Source of the DNA: an uncultured Rubrobacteraceae bacterium
GTDB lineage: Bacteria; Actinomycetota; Rubrobacteria; Rubrobacterales; Rubrobacteraceae
Reading direction: 5' to 3'
Assembly: GCA_902806065.1 (NCBI GenBank)
Contig: CADCVE010000046.1
Span: 1 to 38,202, forward strand
DNA length: 38,202 bases
Below are positions 7,379-16,612 of the stretch, piece after piece (within the stretch, counting starts at the first letter, position 1; every line of letters starts with the position of its first letter). A program made the position numbers and the translations under genes. The notes beneath the pieces are model-generated. The model saw only the letters and a list, made by a program, of their open reading frames with translations. It searched no databases and was not told where the DNA came from.

Positions 7379-7456
7379 GCCTGGGGCGAGGAGAGAGTAA
7401 GGGTATGCTTAAGCGTTGTTGCGGAACGCAGCGTGTTGAAAAAAGGAGGTCTAGGG

Positions 7457-9064
7457 ATGCAGGGCATACGAAACTTAACGTCTCAGGTTGGGATCGTGTT
7501 CTACATAACTATCGTCATTTCTCTGGCGTTCGTGGCGTGGGGCGTGTTCCTGACGAGCAGCTTCGATGCGGTCACCAGGACGGCTCTGGAGTTTGTCGTC
7601 GCGGACCTCAGTTGGTTTTACCTGATCGTGACTACCTTCTTTCTGGCGTTCGTCCTGTTTCTGGCCTTTAGCCGGTACGGAAAGATAAAGCTCGGAAAGG
7701 AGGACGAGGAGCCGGAGTTCGGCATGTTCTCGTGGTTCGCGATGCTCTTTCAGGCGGGGATGGGGATAGGCGTTATCTTCTGGGGCGTCTCAGAGCCGGT
7801 CATACACTACGCCACCCAGCCACCCTATGGCGGGGCGGAGCCGAACACGCCGGAGGCCGCCCGGCTCTCCATACAGTACTCGTTCTTCCATTGGGGACTG
7901 CACGCGTGGGCTATCTACGCCGTCGTCGCCCTCGCGGTCGCGTACTTCAACTTCCGCAAGGACAAACCTGGCCTTATAAGCGCGGTCCTCTCGCCCTTGA
8001 TTGGCGACCGCGCGAACGGCCCCCTTGGCAAAGCTATAGACACGCTGGCGATCCTGGCGACGCTGTTCGGCGTAGCGGTCTCTCTGGGACTGGGCACCCT
8101 ACAGATCGGCGCGGGACTCAGCGAGAGCTTTGGCATCTCCAACGGGGTCGGCCCGCAGCTAATTATTATCGGCGTCACCACGGTCGCCTTCATGCTCTCG
8201 GCTTCGACGGCAATCAACAAAGGGGTCAACTACCTGAGCCAGGCGAGCATCTACCTGGCTGCCGTCCTGCTGCTCTACTTTATCGTCTTGGGACCAACGG
8301 TCGTGCAGATCAACGCGTTCACGCAGGGTCTCGGCAACTACCTCGGCGAGCTCATCCCGATGAGCTTTACGATGAACGCCTTCAACCAGGATACGCCTTT
8401 CTTGAGCAGCCCAGCGGGTACCCTATTCTTGTTCGCGACATGGATCGCCTGGGCTCCTTACGTCGGGGTCTTCGTAGCGCGAGTCTCCAGAGGGCGCACT
8501 ATCCGGGAGTTCGTTATCGGCGTGCTGGTCGCCCCAAGCCTCGCAAACGCTTTGTGGTTCGCCGTATTTGGCGGTGCGGCCATAGACTACGACCGCAATG
8601 CGGGCGGTGTGATCAGCTCGGCGGCCCAGAGCGATCCGGCGTTGGGCCTCTTCACCTTTCTCCAGGCGTACCCGCTACCCCTGATCACCTCGGTCCTGGC
8701 GATACTGCTGCTGTTTATCTTCTTCGTGGCCGGGGCGGACGCGGCGACGATAGTGCTCGGCAGGATGTCCGCTGGCGGCGCCCTAAACCCGGGCAGGGTG
8801 CTACGGCTGGTCTGGGGGGCAATAATGGCCGCCATCGCCGCCGTCCTGCTCCTGACCGGGGGACTGGAGGCACTGGAACGGGCATCTATCCTGGCCGGTC
8901 TGCCGTTCGCACTAATCATGATCGCGATGTGCTGGTCCCTGTACAAGGGCCTCTCCGAGGACGCACGCGAAGCGGACCGAAACCAGCAAGGCCCCGAAGC
9001 GGAGAATCAGGAAAACTCCAAGGAGACGGAGGAGGGCCAGCCAGCACCGAGTCGCGGGAGGTAA
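7457..9064 (+). CDS. BCCT family betaine/carnitine/choline transporter
   Basis: I start at ATG 7457 because a near-perfect AAAGGAGGT lies 7 bp before it. The 535-residue protein has about twelve membrane segments and the family landmarks: the glycine stretch in FQAGMGIGVIFWGVSEP, IQYSFFHWGLHAWAIY, and the helix-8 region ending ARVSRGRTIREF. BCCT carriers import compatible solutes such as glycine betaine, usually coupled to Na+ or H+. The usual AWW Trp pair of the aromatic box region reads ATW here, so one tryptophan is replaced, while the other two helix-8 tryptophans remain. The C-terminal tail (last 45 residues) is charged and Glu-rich, as in osmoregulated members. Substrate cannot be told from sequence alone. 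Confidence 0.9.
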   Translation: MQGIRNLTSQVGIVFYITIVISLAFVAWGVFLTSSFDAVTRTALEFVVADLSWFYLIVTTFFLAFVLFLAFSRYGKIKLGKEDEEPEFGMFSWFAMLFQAGMGIGVIFWGVSEPVIHYATQPPYGGAEPNTPEAARLSIQYSFFHWGLHAWAIYAVVALAVAYFNFRKDKPGLISAVLSPLIGDRANGPLGKAIDTLAILATLFGVAVSLGLGTLQIGAGLSESFGISNGVGPQLIIIGVTTVAFMLSASTAINKGVNYLSQASIYLAAVLLLYFIVLGPTVVQINAFTQGLGNYLGELIPMSFTMNAFNQDTPFLSSPAGTLFLFATWIAWAPYVGVFVARVSRGRTIREFVIGVLVAPSLANALWFAVFGGAAIDYDRNAGGVISSAAQSDPALGLFTFLQAYPLPLITSVLAILLLFIFFVAGADAATIVLGRMSAGGALNPGRVLRLVWGAIMAAIAAVLLLTGGLEALERASILAGLPFALIMIAMCWSLYKGLSEDAREADRNQQGPEAENQENSKETEEGQPAPSRGR

Positions 9065-9135
9065 CCGCACCGCCGCACTACAGAGCTTCAAGGTAGGACA
9101 ACAGCACTCCAAAGAGGGCCTCTAACGAGCCTGGC

Positions 9136-9414
9136 TCACAACCGGGCGGCGTGCCCTTCCAGGCCGAAGACCTCCAGCGAGGCGCCCCCGCCCGGCGCCT
9201 CGTCGAGCGTAAAGACCTTGAGCTACGCAGGGCGGGACTTTGTGGCTAACAGCCCGGAGCTTATCACGACGTTGTCTAGCTTCCGCCGGGCGCCGGACGA
9301 GAAGGAGACGGCCTCGTAGCGCGAGAGGGCGTCGTCTCCTTACTTCACGATGAGGCCGTCGGTACCTAGCGACCAATGGTCTCCCTCTGATGACCGCAGC
9401 GGGATCGGAAGCAT
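9136..9414 (-). pseudogene. Unrecognised coding remnant with two in-frame stops
   Basis: The 9065-9643 gap holds no intact gene. On the minus strand one frame from ATG 9414 to TGA 9136 reads as protein-like sequence (DGLIVK, then ALSRYEAVSFSSGARRKLDN, then LEVFGLEGHAARL). It is interrupted by TAA and TAG. Codon composition looks coding and no other frame is better. I do not recognise the family. It is a guess that this is a decayed gene rather than chance. Confidence 0.3.
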
Positions 9415-9643
9415 GCCACACTCGCGGGTTTCGGATCAACCGCAGAGAGCAGTGCTGTTTCCGCGCTCATCGTGGGCTCCGCGGGTATTCTCCGCGCGCA
9501 CCATATGTTCGCCTTCAAAGGGATACGGCTTCTCCCCCTACAAGCTATGTGATCCCCCTCGCGGAGCCACACCGGCGGCGCTTTGACGCGCTGTAACCTC
9601 GCTGCTACGCTCCTCGAAGGGGCCCACGAGAAAGGGAACGACT

Positions 9644-10696
9644 TTGGCGCTAAACGAGGAGCTGTTGAAGAGGTTGGTCGAGATGCCCGGCGTGCCGGGA
9701 CGGGAGGAGCAGCAGCGGGAGATCGCCCGCGAAGAACTCGGCACTTTGACGGACGAGGTCCATACCGACCGTTTGGGCAGCGTCATTGGGACGAAAAAGG
9801 GACGAAACGAAGAGGTGCGCGTGATGGTCGCCGCGCACACCGACGAGATCGGCTTCCTCGTAAAACACGTGGACGACAAGGGCTTCTTGAGGCTTCAGAC
9901 TTTGGGCGGCCACGACCCGGCGAACATGGTCTCCCAGCGCGTCCTGGTTACGACCGCCAACGGCACGGCTCTGAAGGGTGCCCTGCAGCCTGCTCGTAAA
10001 CCACCGCACCTCTCACGCGGGCAAGAGCAGAAGTTGCCGCAGGCAGACGAGTTCTTCGTGGACCTCGGGATGCCCGTCGAGGAGGTCAAGGAGGCGGTGC
10101 GTATCGGCGACTACTTGACGATGGACCGGCCACTAGAGAAGGTGGGCGGCGGCTACATGAGCAAGGCGATGGACGACCGCATCGGCGTGTTCGTGATGCT
10201 GGAGGCGCTGCGCGCTATGGGCGAGCATGAAGCGACGATCTTCGCGGTAGCCACCTCGCAAGAAGAGGTAGGCTTGAGGGGTGCTGCGGCGAGCGGCTCG
10301 GCCCTAGAGCCGACGGTCGTGGTCGCGTTGGATATTACGCTTGCGATGGATATACCGGGTGGAGGCGGCGAGAATACCATCACCGAGCTTGGAAAGGGGG
10401 CGGCGATCAAGATCATGGACTCTTCCCTTATCTGCCACCCCAAAGTCGTCGAGCACTTCCGACAGATAGCGGAGCGCGAAGAGATACCGCACCAGATGGA
10501 GATCCTACCGGCCGGCGGCACCGACGCGGGCGGCGTCCAACGTCTACACGGCGGCATCCCCTCCATAACCCTCTCCATCCCCTGCCGCTACGTCCACACT
10601 CCGAACGAAATGGTGAACGCAGCAGACGTGCAGGCTTGCATAGACCTGCTCGCCCGCTACCTCGAAGAGGCCCACACCGGCGACTACGCTTTGTAG
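9644..10696 (+). CDS. M42 family metallo-aminopeptidase / glutamyl aminopeptidase-like
   Basis: The 350-residue protein belongs to the M42 peptidases, cytoplasmic dinuclear-metal aminopeptidases that often form large tetrahedral assemblies. Metal and catalytic residues are in place: H65 and D67 in AHTDEIGF, D177 or D178 in KAMDDRIG, E207/E208 in SQEEVG, D230 in VVALD and H318 in YVHTPNEM. The start is TTG 9644 with AAAGGGA upstream; length is normal. Some relatives were earlier annotated as cellulases, which is probably wrong for this fold. It is transcribed alone, facing the sulfate operon. Confidence 0.9.
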   Translation: MALNEELLKRLVEMPGVPGREEQQREIAREELGTLTDEVHTDRLGSVIGTKKGRNEEVRVMVAAHTDEIGFLVKHVDDKGFLRLQTLGGHDPANMVSQRVLVTTANGTALKGALQPARKPPHLSRGQEQKLPQADEFFVDLGMPVEEVKEAVRIGDYLTMDRPLEKVGGGYMSKAMDDRIGVFVMLEALRAMGEHEATIFAVATSQEEVGLRGAAASGSALEPTVVVALDITLAMDIPGGGGENTITELGKGAAIKIMDSSLICHPKVVEHFRQIAEREEIPHQMEILPAGGTDAGGVQRLHGGIPSITLSIPCRYVHTPNEMVNAADVQACIDLLARYLEEAHTGDYAL

Positions 10697-10808
10697 CTGA
10701 CAGCAACAAGGTCAAGGGTCCAAATTCAGCACACGAGAGACGGTACGGCCTGTCCGGTCCCGTCCCACTCCTCCGATGTACGCGGGACAAAAGCGGGCCG
10801 AAAGTGAA

Positions 10809-11597
10809 CTAGCTCAAAAGAAGCCGCGCGCCGACGAAGAGGAGCATTATGGCGAGGACGACGGTGAGGGGCTTGCCCGGCAGACGCGGGGCGAGCCGGC
10901 TACCGACGAGGACGCCGGGGATACTACCCAGGAGGAGTAGACCCGCGAGGCGGAGGTCTACGTTGCCGTTGTACAGGTGCGCGAAGCCGGTAACAAGCGA
11001 GAGAACGGTGGCGTGGGCGATATCGGTGCCGACCACGATAGCCGGTGCGAGCGGGTAGAGCAGGAGCAGTATGACGGCCATTACGCTACCGCTCCCTATC
11101 GACGTCAGGCCCACGAGGTAGCCCCCGGCCGCTCCGAAGAGGATGGTAAACAGGCGCCGCTTGAGGCTCATGGAGGTCTTACCGTCCCAGGTAGTCTTGC
11201 GACTCCGGGTCCAGCGTTCCGGCAGGAAGGCTTTGAAGATCAGCGAAGCGCCGACGAGGACGAGAGTAGCGGCGATGAGAGTGATCAGGATATCCCGCAC
11301 CGTGTCGGCGTCGTAGGAGGCCTGTATCCACTCTAGCGTCCACACCCCGAGCAGGCTCGCCGGGATACTCCCGATCCCCAGAAAGATCGCGACCTCCAAG
11401 TTGACCGAACGTTGGCGGTAATGCTGTACCGACCCGGTCATTTTCGTCACGGTCGCGAAGACCATGTCCGTCCCGATCGCCGTGGGCGCGGGGACTTGCA
11501 TAACCGCAACCAGAAACGGCGTCATCAGGGACCCGCCCCCTACCCCCGTGAGGCCTACCAGAAACCCGACGAGCAGGCCAAAAAGTACGGGGACCAA
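10809..11597 (-). CDS. TauE/SafE family sulfite/organosulfur permease
   Basis: The 262-residue integral membrane protein has two related halves, each with a Gly-rich motif (GLTGVGGGSLMTPFL at the N-terminus; GLTSIGSGSVMAVIL in the middle), as in the TauE/SafE (DUF81) family. The family is linked to export or uptake of sulfite, sulfoacetate and related anions. It is the last gene of the sulfate operon, 17 bp after cysC. It could be the sulfate/sulfite carrier or a safety exporter for toxic sulfite. The apparent start is TTG 11597. Confidence 0.82.
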   Translation of the reverse strand: MVPVLFGLLVGFLVGLTGVGGGSLMTPFLVAVMQVPAPTAIGTDMVFATVTKMTGSVQHYRQRSVNLEVAIFLGIGSIPASLLGVWTLEWIQASYDADTVRDILITLIAATLVLVGASLIFKAFLPERWTRSRKTTWDGKTSMSLKRRLFTILFGAAGGYLVGLTSIGSGSVMAVILLLLYPLAPAIVVGTDIAHATVLSLVTGFAHLYNGNVDLRLAGLLLLGSIPGVLVGSRLAPRLPGKPLTVVLAIMLLFVGARLLLS

Positions 11598-11614
11598 GTC
11601 CCCCGTGGCGTCGA

Positions 11615-12193
11615 TCAGGACACCTGGCGACCGTATTCCTTGACCGGCTGCAGGTATCCGAACTCTTCGAGCTTCGCGATGACCTTCTTCGCGCTATCCG
11701 CCGGCTCCTCCTCGTTCGTCCTCAGGGTGAGTTCGGGTGCGGCCGGCGGCTCGTAGGGGTCGGAGACGCCGGTAAACTGCGGTATCTCCCCGGAGTACGC
11801 CTTCTTGTACAGGCCCTTTACGTCGCGCTCGGCACACACCTCGACCGGAGCGTCCACAAAGATCTCGATAAAGCCGTCCCCGACCTCACGGCGCACCTGG
11901 TCGCGCACCTCCTTGAACGGCGAGATGGCCGAGACGATCACACCCACACCGTTGCGTGTGAGCAGGTTGGCGACGAACCCGATCCGGAGTACGTTCGTGT
12001 CCCGGTCCTCGCGCGAGAAGCCGAGCCCCTTGGAGAGGTTCGTCCGCACGATATCCCCGTCCAAAACCTCGACGCTGCCGATGCGCTCGCGTAGCTCGTG
12101 CTCGACGATCTCCGCAACCGTCGTCTTGCCGGCCCCCGAAAGACCCGTAAACCACAAGGTAAAGCCGCGATCCAGCTTGTTCCCATTCTCCAT
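11615..12193 (-). CDS. cysC: Adenylylsulfate kinase CysC
   Basis: The 192-residue enzyme phosphorylates APS to PAPS with ATP. The Walker A motif GLSGAGKTT lies at about residues 17-25. The family motifs DGDIVRTNLSKGLGFSREDR, FVDAPVEVCAERDVKGLY and GVSDPYEPP are all present. Length is typical of a stand-alone kinase. The start ATG 12193 has GGGAGGATT upstream. The gene lies between sat and the TauE/SafE gene. Its presence means the operon can make PAPS as well as APS, which bears on which substrate the unusual CysH uses. Confidence 0.93.
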   Translation of the reverse strand: MENGNKLDRGFTLWFTGLSGAGKTTVAEIVEHELRERIGSVEVLDGDIVRTNLSKGLGFSREDRDTNVLRIGFVANLLTRNGVGVIVSAISPFKEVRDQVRREVGDGFIEIFVDAPVEVCAERDVKGLYKKAYSGEIPQFTGVSDPYEPPAAPELTLRTNEEEPADSAKKVIAKLEEFGYLQPVKEYGRQVS

Positions 12194-12224
12194 GCTAATC
12201 CTCCCAGATTGATACTTTTTTGCG

Positions 12225-13409
12225 TTACTTAGCTTGCGCCCGAAGCCCTTCTATAAGGACCTCGACTACCTCGGGGCGGCTGAACTCCGGCGGCGGATAC
12301 TCGCCCCGGGCCAGCATCTCCCGCACCTTCGTCCCGCTGAAGAAGACGTGCGCCTCGGACTCATGAGGGCAGGTCTTGGTAGTCGCCATACCACCGCAGT
12401 TGAGGCAGAAGAACGAATGCTCGAACATGAGCGGCGTGATGCCCAACTCCCCGTCCTCGAACTCGTCAAAGATATGCTGCGCGTCATAGGTACCGTAATA
12501 GCTTCCTACCCCGGCATGGTCGCGGCCAACGATGAAGTGCGTGCAACCGTAGTTCTTGCGGCAGATGGCGTGGAAGATAGCCTCGCGCGGCCCCGCGTAA
12601 CGCATCGCCGCCGGAAAGACCGCGAGTACCGTCCGCTGCTTGGGATAGTAACGATCAAGGATGGTCTCGTAAGAGCGCATCCGAACGTCAGCCGGGATGT
12701 CGTCGGACTTGGTCTCGCCGACCAGCGGGTTTAGCAGGAGGCCGTCCACGGTTTCGAGGGCGCTCTTCTGGATGTATTCGTGGGCGCGGTGAACGGGGTT
12801 GCGGGTCTGGAATCCAACCACCCGCCTCCAACCTCTCTCGGCAAAGACCGCTCGTAGCTCCCGCGGCTCGTAGTAGTAGCCGGGGAACGGCCTCGGGTTG
12901 GGACTCTCGACGAGCAACGTCACCTCGCCGCCGACCAGAGTATTCCCCTGCCGGTACAACGCGGCCACGCCGGGATGGCTTCCATCCTCCGTGCGGTAAA
13001 CGGCCTTTGCCTCGTGGCCCTTGTCGTAGGAGTAGAGGTCCGTAATGGTAATCGTGGCGACTATACGACCTTCTCCGTCGGTAAGCGCCGCCTCTCCGCC
13101 TTCCTTTAGCCCGTTAGCCTCTTCATCGTTGGCGGAGAGGGTAATAGGCATACTCCACGCGAGACCGTTCGCCAAACGCATCGTATCGACGACCGACTCG
13201 TAGTCCTCCCGGCCCATAAAGCCGGTCAGCGGGCTGAAGACGCCGGTCGAGATCATCTCCAGATCCGAGAGAGCACGCGCGCCTACCGCGACCTTTGGCA
13301 ACTCCCCGGCCTTCTCCAGCCTCCCGGCCCGCTCACCTTCGGGTACCCGACGGTCTATGATCTCCCCGCCGTGCGGCGCTATCGCCGTGTACTCCGTCGC
13401 GGACTTCAT
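12225..13409 (-). CDS. sat: Sulfate adenylyltransferase (ATP sulfurylase)
   Basis: The 394-residue enzyme activates sulfate with ATP to APS and pyrophosphate. It has the N-terminal PUA-like part and the catalytic part with [11 protein letters not shown] (sulfate/ATP site) and [12 protein letters not shown]-terminal cysteine and histidine set (CLNCGG...CPHE) is also seen in prokaryotic Sat. I start at ATG 13409, which overlaps the stop of the preceding small gene by four bases (ATGA); the open frame continues to 13544 without homology. This is the monomer-type Sat, not the CysD/CysN pair. Confidence 0.94.
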   Translation of the reverse strand: MKSATEYTAIAPHGGEIIDRRVPEGERAGRLEKAGELPKVAVGARALSDLEMISTGVFSPLTGFMGREDYESVVDTMRLANGLAWSMPITLSANDEEANGLKEGGEAALTDGEGRIVATITITDLYSYDKGHEAKAVYRTEDGSHPGVAALYRQGNTLVGGEVTLLVESPNPRPFPGYYYEPRELRAVFAERGWRRVVGFQTRNPVHRAHEYIQKSALETVDGLLLNPLVGETKSDDIPADVRMRSYETILDRYYPKQRTVLAVFPAAMRYAGPREAIFHAICRKNYGCTHFIVGRDHAGVGSYYGTYDAQHIFDEFEDGELGITPLMFEHSFFCLNCGGMATTKTCPHESEAHVFFSGTKVREMLARGEYPPPEFSRPEVVEVLIEGLRAQAK

Positions 13410-13774
13410 CGGCCCGCTCCGCAAGAGGCGAGCTCCTGGCTCTGGTTCTTGTCCCGCCGGATATCCCGCTGGGGCAAACGCCTGAGGACGCGACCGGCGA
13501 GGCCGGCGACGCAGTGGTTCCAGGGACGCTCGCCCACGACCCACAGTCTTATCTCACCGGAGTAGCCGCGCGTGATCTCATCGAACCTCTCGCGTTCCAT
13601 ACCAGCCTCCAGGAGCTCCGCCCCCCACTCCTCCCACAGAAGTTCGGCTAGAGGGTGCCCGGCTTTTATGAGACGGTTGCCCTCTTCCGGGTCCTCTTCG
13701 AGAAAGGCGCGCGTCTCGGCGCGTAGCTCCCGGGGATCATCGGGCGGCATGAGTTTTTCGCGTGGATCAGCCAC
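13406..13774 (-). CDS. Small uncharacterised protein of the sulfate operon
   Basis: The 122-residue product starts with GTG 13774, directly abutting the stop of the FrhB-like gene. Its stop overlaps the sat start by four bases, so it is clearly co-translated. The N-terminal two thirds are acidic and helical ([18 protein letters not shown]); the middle reads [22 protein letters not shown]. The C-terminal 35 residues are basic and Arg-rich. There are two cysteines and no recognisable motif, signal or membrane segment. The position suggests a role with the F420 oxidoreductase and sulfite reductase, such as an assembly or adaptor protein, but this is only context. Confidence 0.75.
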   Translation of the reverse strand: MADPREKLMPPDDPRELRAETRAFLEEDPEEGNRLIKAGHPLAELLWEEWGAELLEAGMERERFDEITRGYSGEIRLWVVGERPWNHCVAGLAGRVLRRLPQRDIRRDKNQSQELASCGAGR

Positions 13775-14974
13775 TTAATACCTCACAGCGTCGTGTTCGA
13801 CCGGGGCCCGATCCGTCCCGGAGTAGTTCTCCAGGTGCTCCTCGAAGTCTATGAATAGAGGAGCGTCGGGGTCAAAAGCCCTCTTGAGGCTCTTGAACGC
13901 CACCCGCTTGTTCAAGGTGTCTAGCTTATCCAATGCTTGCGGCTTGTCAAGCTCGCGCATCTCCAGTTTCTCGCGCACATACTCGAACGCCGCCAAACCT
14001 TCGTCTGTACGAACGATGATGCTGGAGTATCCATCGGCGCTCCCGACGCTCCCGACGGAGATGTCAGCCGCGTGGCCCATGAAGTCCGCGCACTCGTCAC
14101 AGCCCTTGAGCGCGGCGCCGTGGAAGTCCCGGATCGGCTCCTCGAAGATCGTCTCCCCGTCGAGGTCTTGCACGATCATCTTCCCGCGGATGATGTCCAC
14201 GCGCCCCACATTATCCAGGTCCACGTCCCTCTTGTCCCGGATCTCCTCCAGCATCAACTTCTCGTAGTTGAAGCTCTTTGTGCACAGCAACGCAACGGTC
14301 AGCGTGATCGCCTCGACCTGCGAAGAGCCCCACGTCCACGGCCGCGCCTGCATGGCCTTTATCCCCTCGACCTCGCACGGAGTCCCAACGACAGCTATCC
14401 GGGGATTCGGCGGCAGATCGTAGCCCTTGAAGTCCACGTGACCGAGCGCGAGCGTCTGGTTGTAGAAGCTACCGGCGCACTCACGGACTTCTTCCGGCGT
14501 GGTCGCGAGGAACGGCTCGCCCTTCCACCGCTCTGTCTCGCTCTCGCGGGCGACGAGGGCTCCGTCGATCTCACCGGCTTCGAGCAGGGAGATCAAGAGC
14601 GCACTCACCACCCCGCCGTCCTGAACTCCTTCTATCATCGGGTTCACCCGCGCCGTGTAACTCTCCTCGACGTGCCCGATCCCCTCCAGCGTACGTGCCT
14701 CGGCATTGCCCACGATCTTCCACGTATTCTCATACTGAAGCCCACCGCGAGGACAAAAGTCCCAGCACAAAGAGCATCCAGTGCACATCTTCACTAGTGT
14801 CGGCAGGTCATCCTCTCCGATGCCGATTGAATCGGTCGGACAAGCGGCGACACACACACCGCACTGCACACACCGGTCTGCATCAATGACGGCCTTCTCC
14901 AGGCTCCAGAACCAGACCTTCCCGGGGGGCTCGTCTATGTCGCTCATCATGTCCCGGATATCAAAGCCGGCCAT
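13775..14974 (-). CDS. FrhB/FpoF-like coenzyme F420 oxidoreductase with two 4Fe-4S clusters
   Basis: The 399-residue protein belongs to the coenzyme F420 hydrogenase/dehydrogenase beta-subunit family. Residues 35-45 (CVQCGVCVAACP) and 64-74 (CTGCSLCWDFCP) are two ferredoxin-type 4Fe-4S motifs. The following FrhB domains carry GVVSALLISLLE, VVGTPCEVEGIKAMQ and GCDECADF, which in relatives bind FAD, a further cluster and F420. The domain order matches the N-terminal half of archaeal F420-dependent sulfite reductase Fsr. The gene abuts the sulfite reductase gene with no gap. The likely role is to oxidise F420H2 and pass electrons to the reductase. Confidence 0.85.
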   Translation of the reverse strand: MAGFDIRDMMSDIDEPPGKVWFWSLEKAVIDADRCVQCGVCVAACPTDSIGIGEDDLPTLVKMCTGCSLCWDFCPRGGLQYENTWKIVGNAEARTLEGIGHVEESYTARVNPMIEGVQDGGVVSALLISLLEAGEIDGALVARESETERWKGEPFLATTPEEVRECAGSFYNQTLALGHVDFKGYDLPPNPRIAVVGTPCEVEGIKAMQARPWTWGSSQVEAITLTVALLCTKSFNYEKLMLEEIRDKRDVDLDNVGRVDIIRGKMIVQDLDGETIFEEPIRDFHGAALKGCDECADFMGHAADISVGSVGSADGYSSIIVRTDEGLAAFEYVREKLEMRELDKPQALDKLDTLNKRVAFKSLKRAFDPDAPLFIDFEEHLENYSGTDRAPVEHDAVRY

Positions 14975-16612
14975 CTAGCCTCGCCCCCTGTTCCTGCCCG
15001 CGCTCCGCAACGTCGCCCGCAACTCCTTGTTCGGCTTCCGACGCGCCCACTCGTGGAACCGCTCGCCCTCCCGGCGCTCGTCCTCGAACTTCTCGAAGAC
15101 CGCGACCAGTGCCTCCGGTACGTCGTCGGCGGGCTTCGCGCCCTCCACCCAGTCTATAAATGCCGCGTCACGGCCGAGCGAACCACCGAGGCCGATGTCC
15201 ACGCCCTCGACGAGGGCGTCCTTCGTCTTCGCGGTCTCGCCACGGAAGCCGATGTCCCCGATCTGGGGCTGAGCGCAAGAGGCGGAGCAGCCCGAGAAGT
15301 GCATGCGTATAGCCTCCTGGCCTACGTCTCCGACCTTCTCGTCCATCTCCCGTGCCCACTCCACCGCCCGGATCTTGGTCTCCACGATCCCGAACCGGCA
15401 GAACTCACTGCCCGTACACGCCACTACCCCGCGCTCGAAAGCCCCGGGGTTCGGCGAGTACCGCTCCAGCAACGGCTCCGCGAGGAACTCGTCCAGCCGC
15501 TCCTCCGAGACCCCGGTAACGATGAAGTTCTGGTCGGTGGCGAGACGTATCTCACCGCCATACTCCCCTGCGAGCCGCGCCGCCTCAACGAAGTGCTCGC
15601 CGCTCATCCGCCCGACCGGCACGTTGAGCCCGACATAGTACAGCCCGTCTTCCTTCTGTGGATGAACTCCGATGTGATCGCCCCGGTAGTGCTTGGTGAG
15701 GTCTTCGCCCGCGGGTGTAAGCTCGAAGCTGGTACGCTTCTCAAGCTCTTCGCGGAAGCCTTCGGGGCCGAGTTCCTGGACGAGGTAGCGCATACGGGCC
15801 GTCCAGCGGTTCTCGCGGTCGCCGAGCTCGCCGAAGACCTGGGCGATGCCGCGTGTGATCTCCACGGCCTCCTCGGGCCTGACGAAGACATCTATATCCG
15901 ATGCCATCCTCGGCCCGTCCGAGAGCCCGCCGCCGACGCGCAGGTTAAAGCCCAGCGTGCCGTCTTCGAGGCGCGCGGGGAGCAGACCGATGTCGTTGAT
16001 CTCCGCCTGCGCGCAGTCCTCGACGCAGCCGGTTACGCTGAGCTTGAACTTTCTTGGCAGGTTGGCGTACTCGCGGTTTCCGGTGAAGTAGTCGGAGATC
16101 TCCTGGGCCACCGGGTATGCGTCGAGTATCTCGTCGTGGCCGAGACCGGAGACGGGACAGGAGAGGACGTTGCGGGCGGAGTCGCCGCAGGCCTGGACTG
16201 TGGTCATCCCAACCTCTTCGAGCCTGCGCCAGATCTCCGGGACGTCCTCCATGCGGATCCAGTGCATCTGCACGTCCTGGCGCGTGGTCAAGTCCAGGAA
16301 GTTGTTCCCGAAGTGCGGGTTGGAGATAGGGCCGTTCGCGAAGTCCACCGCTATCTGTCCTATTACCTCCGCCTGCTCGGGGCTCAGGACGCCGCCGGGG
16401 ATTTTCATGCGGATCATGAACGCGTCTCCGCCCTGCTTCTGCGGATAGATTCCGACCCACTTGAGCCGCTCTACCTCACCCGGCACGTCGTCCATCGTGG
16501 AGAGGTCCTTGGAGTAGCGGTCGATGACCGCCTCGCGCACCTCCAGCGGGTGGCGCTCCAGCTTGAGCCGCTCTACCCTATTGAGCTTCTGGTTCTTTCT
16601 AAGAATCTCCAC
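14975..16612 (-). CDS. Siroheme 4Fe-4S sulfite (or nitrite) reductase, ferredoxin type
   Basis: The 545-residue enzyme has two nitrite/sulfite reductase repeats. The siroheme/4Fe-4S ligands are C399 and C405 (CTGSEFC) and C442 and C446 (CSASC). The N-terminal repeat has SVTGCVEDCAQAEIND. It performs the six-electron reduction of sulfite to sulfide, or nitrite to ammonia. The operon with cysH, sat and cysC strongly favours sulfite. No NADPH flavoprotein (CysJ) is present; the adjacent FrhB-like gene is the obvious electron donor. The GTG start at 16612 overlaps the end of cysH by 14 bp. Confidence 0.9.
   Translation of the reverse strand: MEILRKNQKLNRVERLKLERHPLEVREAVIDRYSKDLSTMDDVPGEVERLKWVGIYPQKQGGDAFMIRMKIPGGVLSPEQAEVIGQIAVDFANGPISNPHFGNNFLDLTTRQDVQMHWIRMEDVPEIWRRLEEVGMTTVQACGDSARNVLSCPVSGLGHDEILDAYPVAQEISDYFTGNREYANLPRKFKLSVTGCVEDCAQAEINDIGLLPARLEDGTLGFNLRVGGGLSDGPRMASDIDVFVRPEEAVEITRGIAQVFGELGDRENRWTARMRYLVQELGPEGFREELEKRTSFELTPAGEDLTKHYRGDHIGVHPQKEDGLYYVGLNVPVGRMSGEHFVEAARLAGEYGGEIRLATDQNFIVTGVSEERLDEFLAEPLLERYSPNPGAFERGVVACTGSEFCRFGIVETKIRAVEWAREMDEKVGDVGQEAIRMHFSGCSASCAQPQIGDIGFRGETAKTKDALVEGVDIGLGGSLGRDAAFIDWVEGAKPADDVPEALVAVFEKFEDERREGERFHEWARRKPNKELRATLRSAGRNRGRG

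Noticed and set aside
7732-9096. 454-residue open frame in another frame of the BCCT gene
   Set aside because: Arg/Gly-rich shadow of the transporter, with no recognisable domain.
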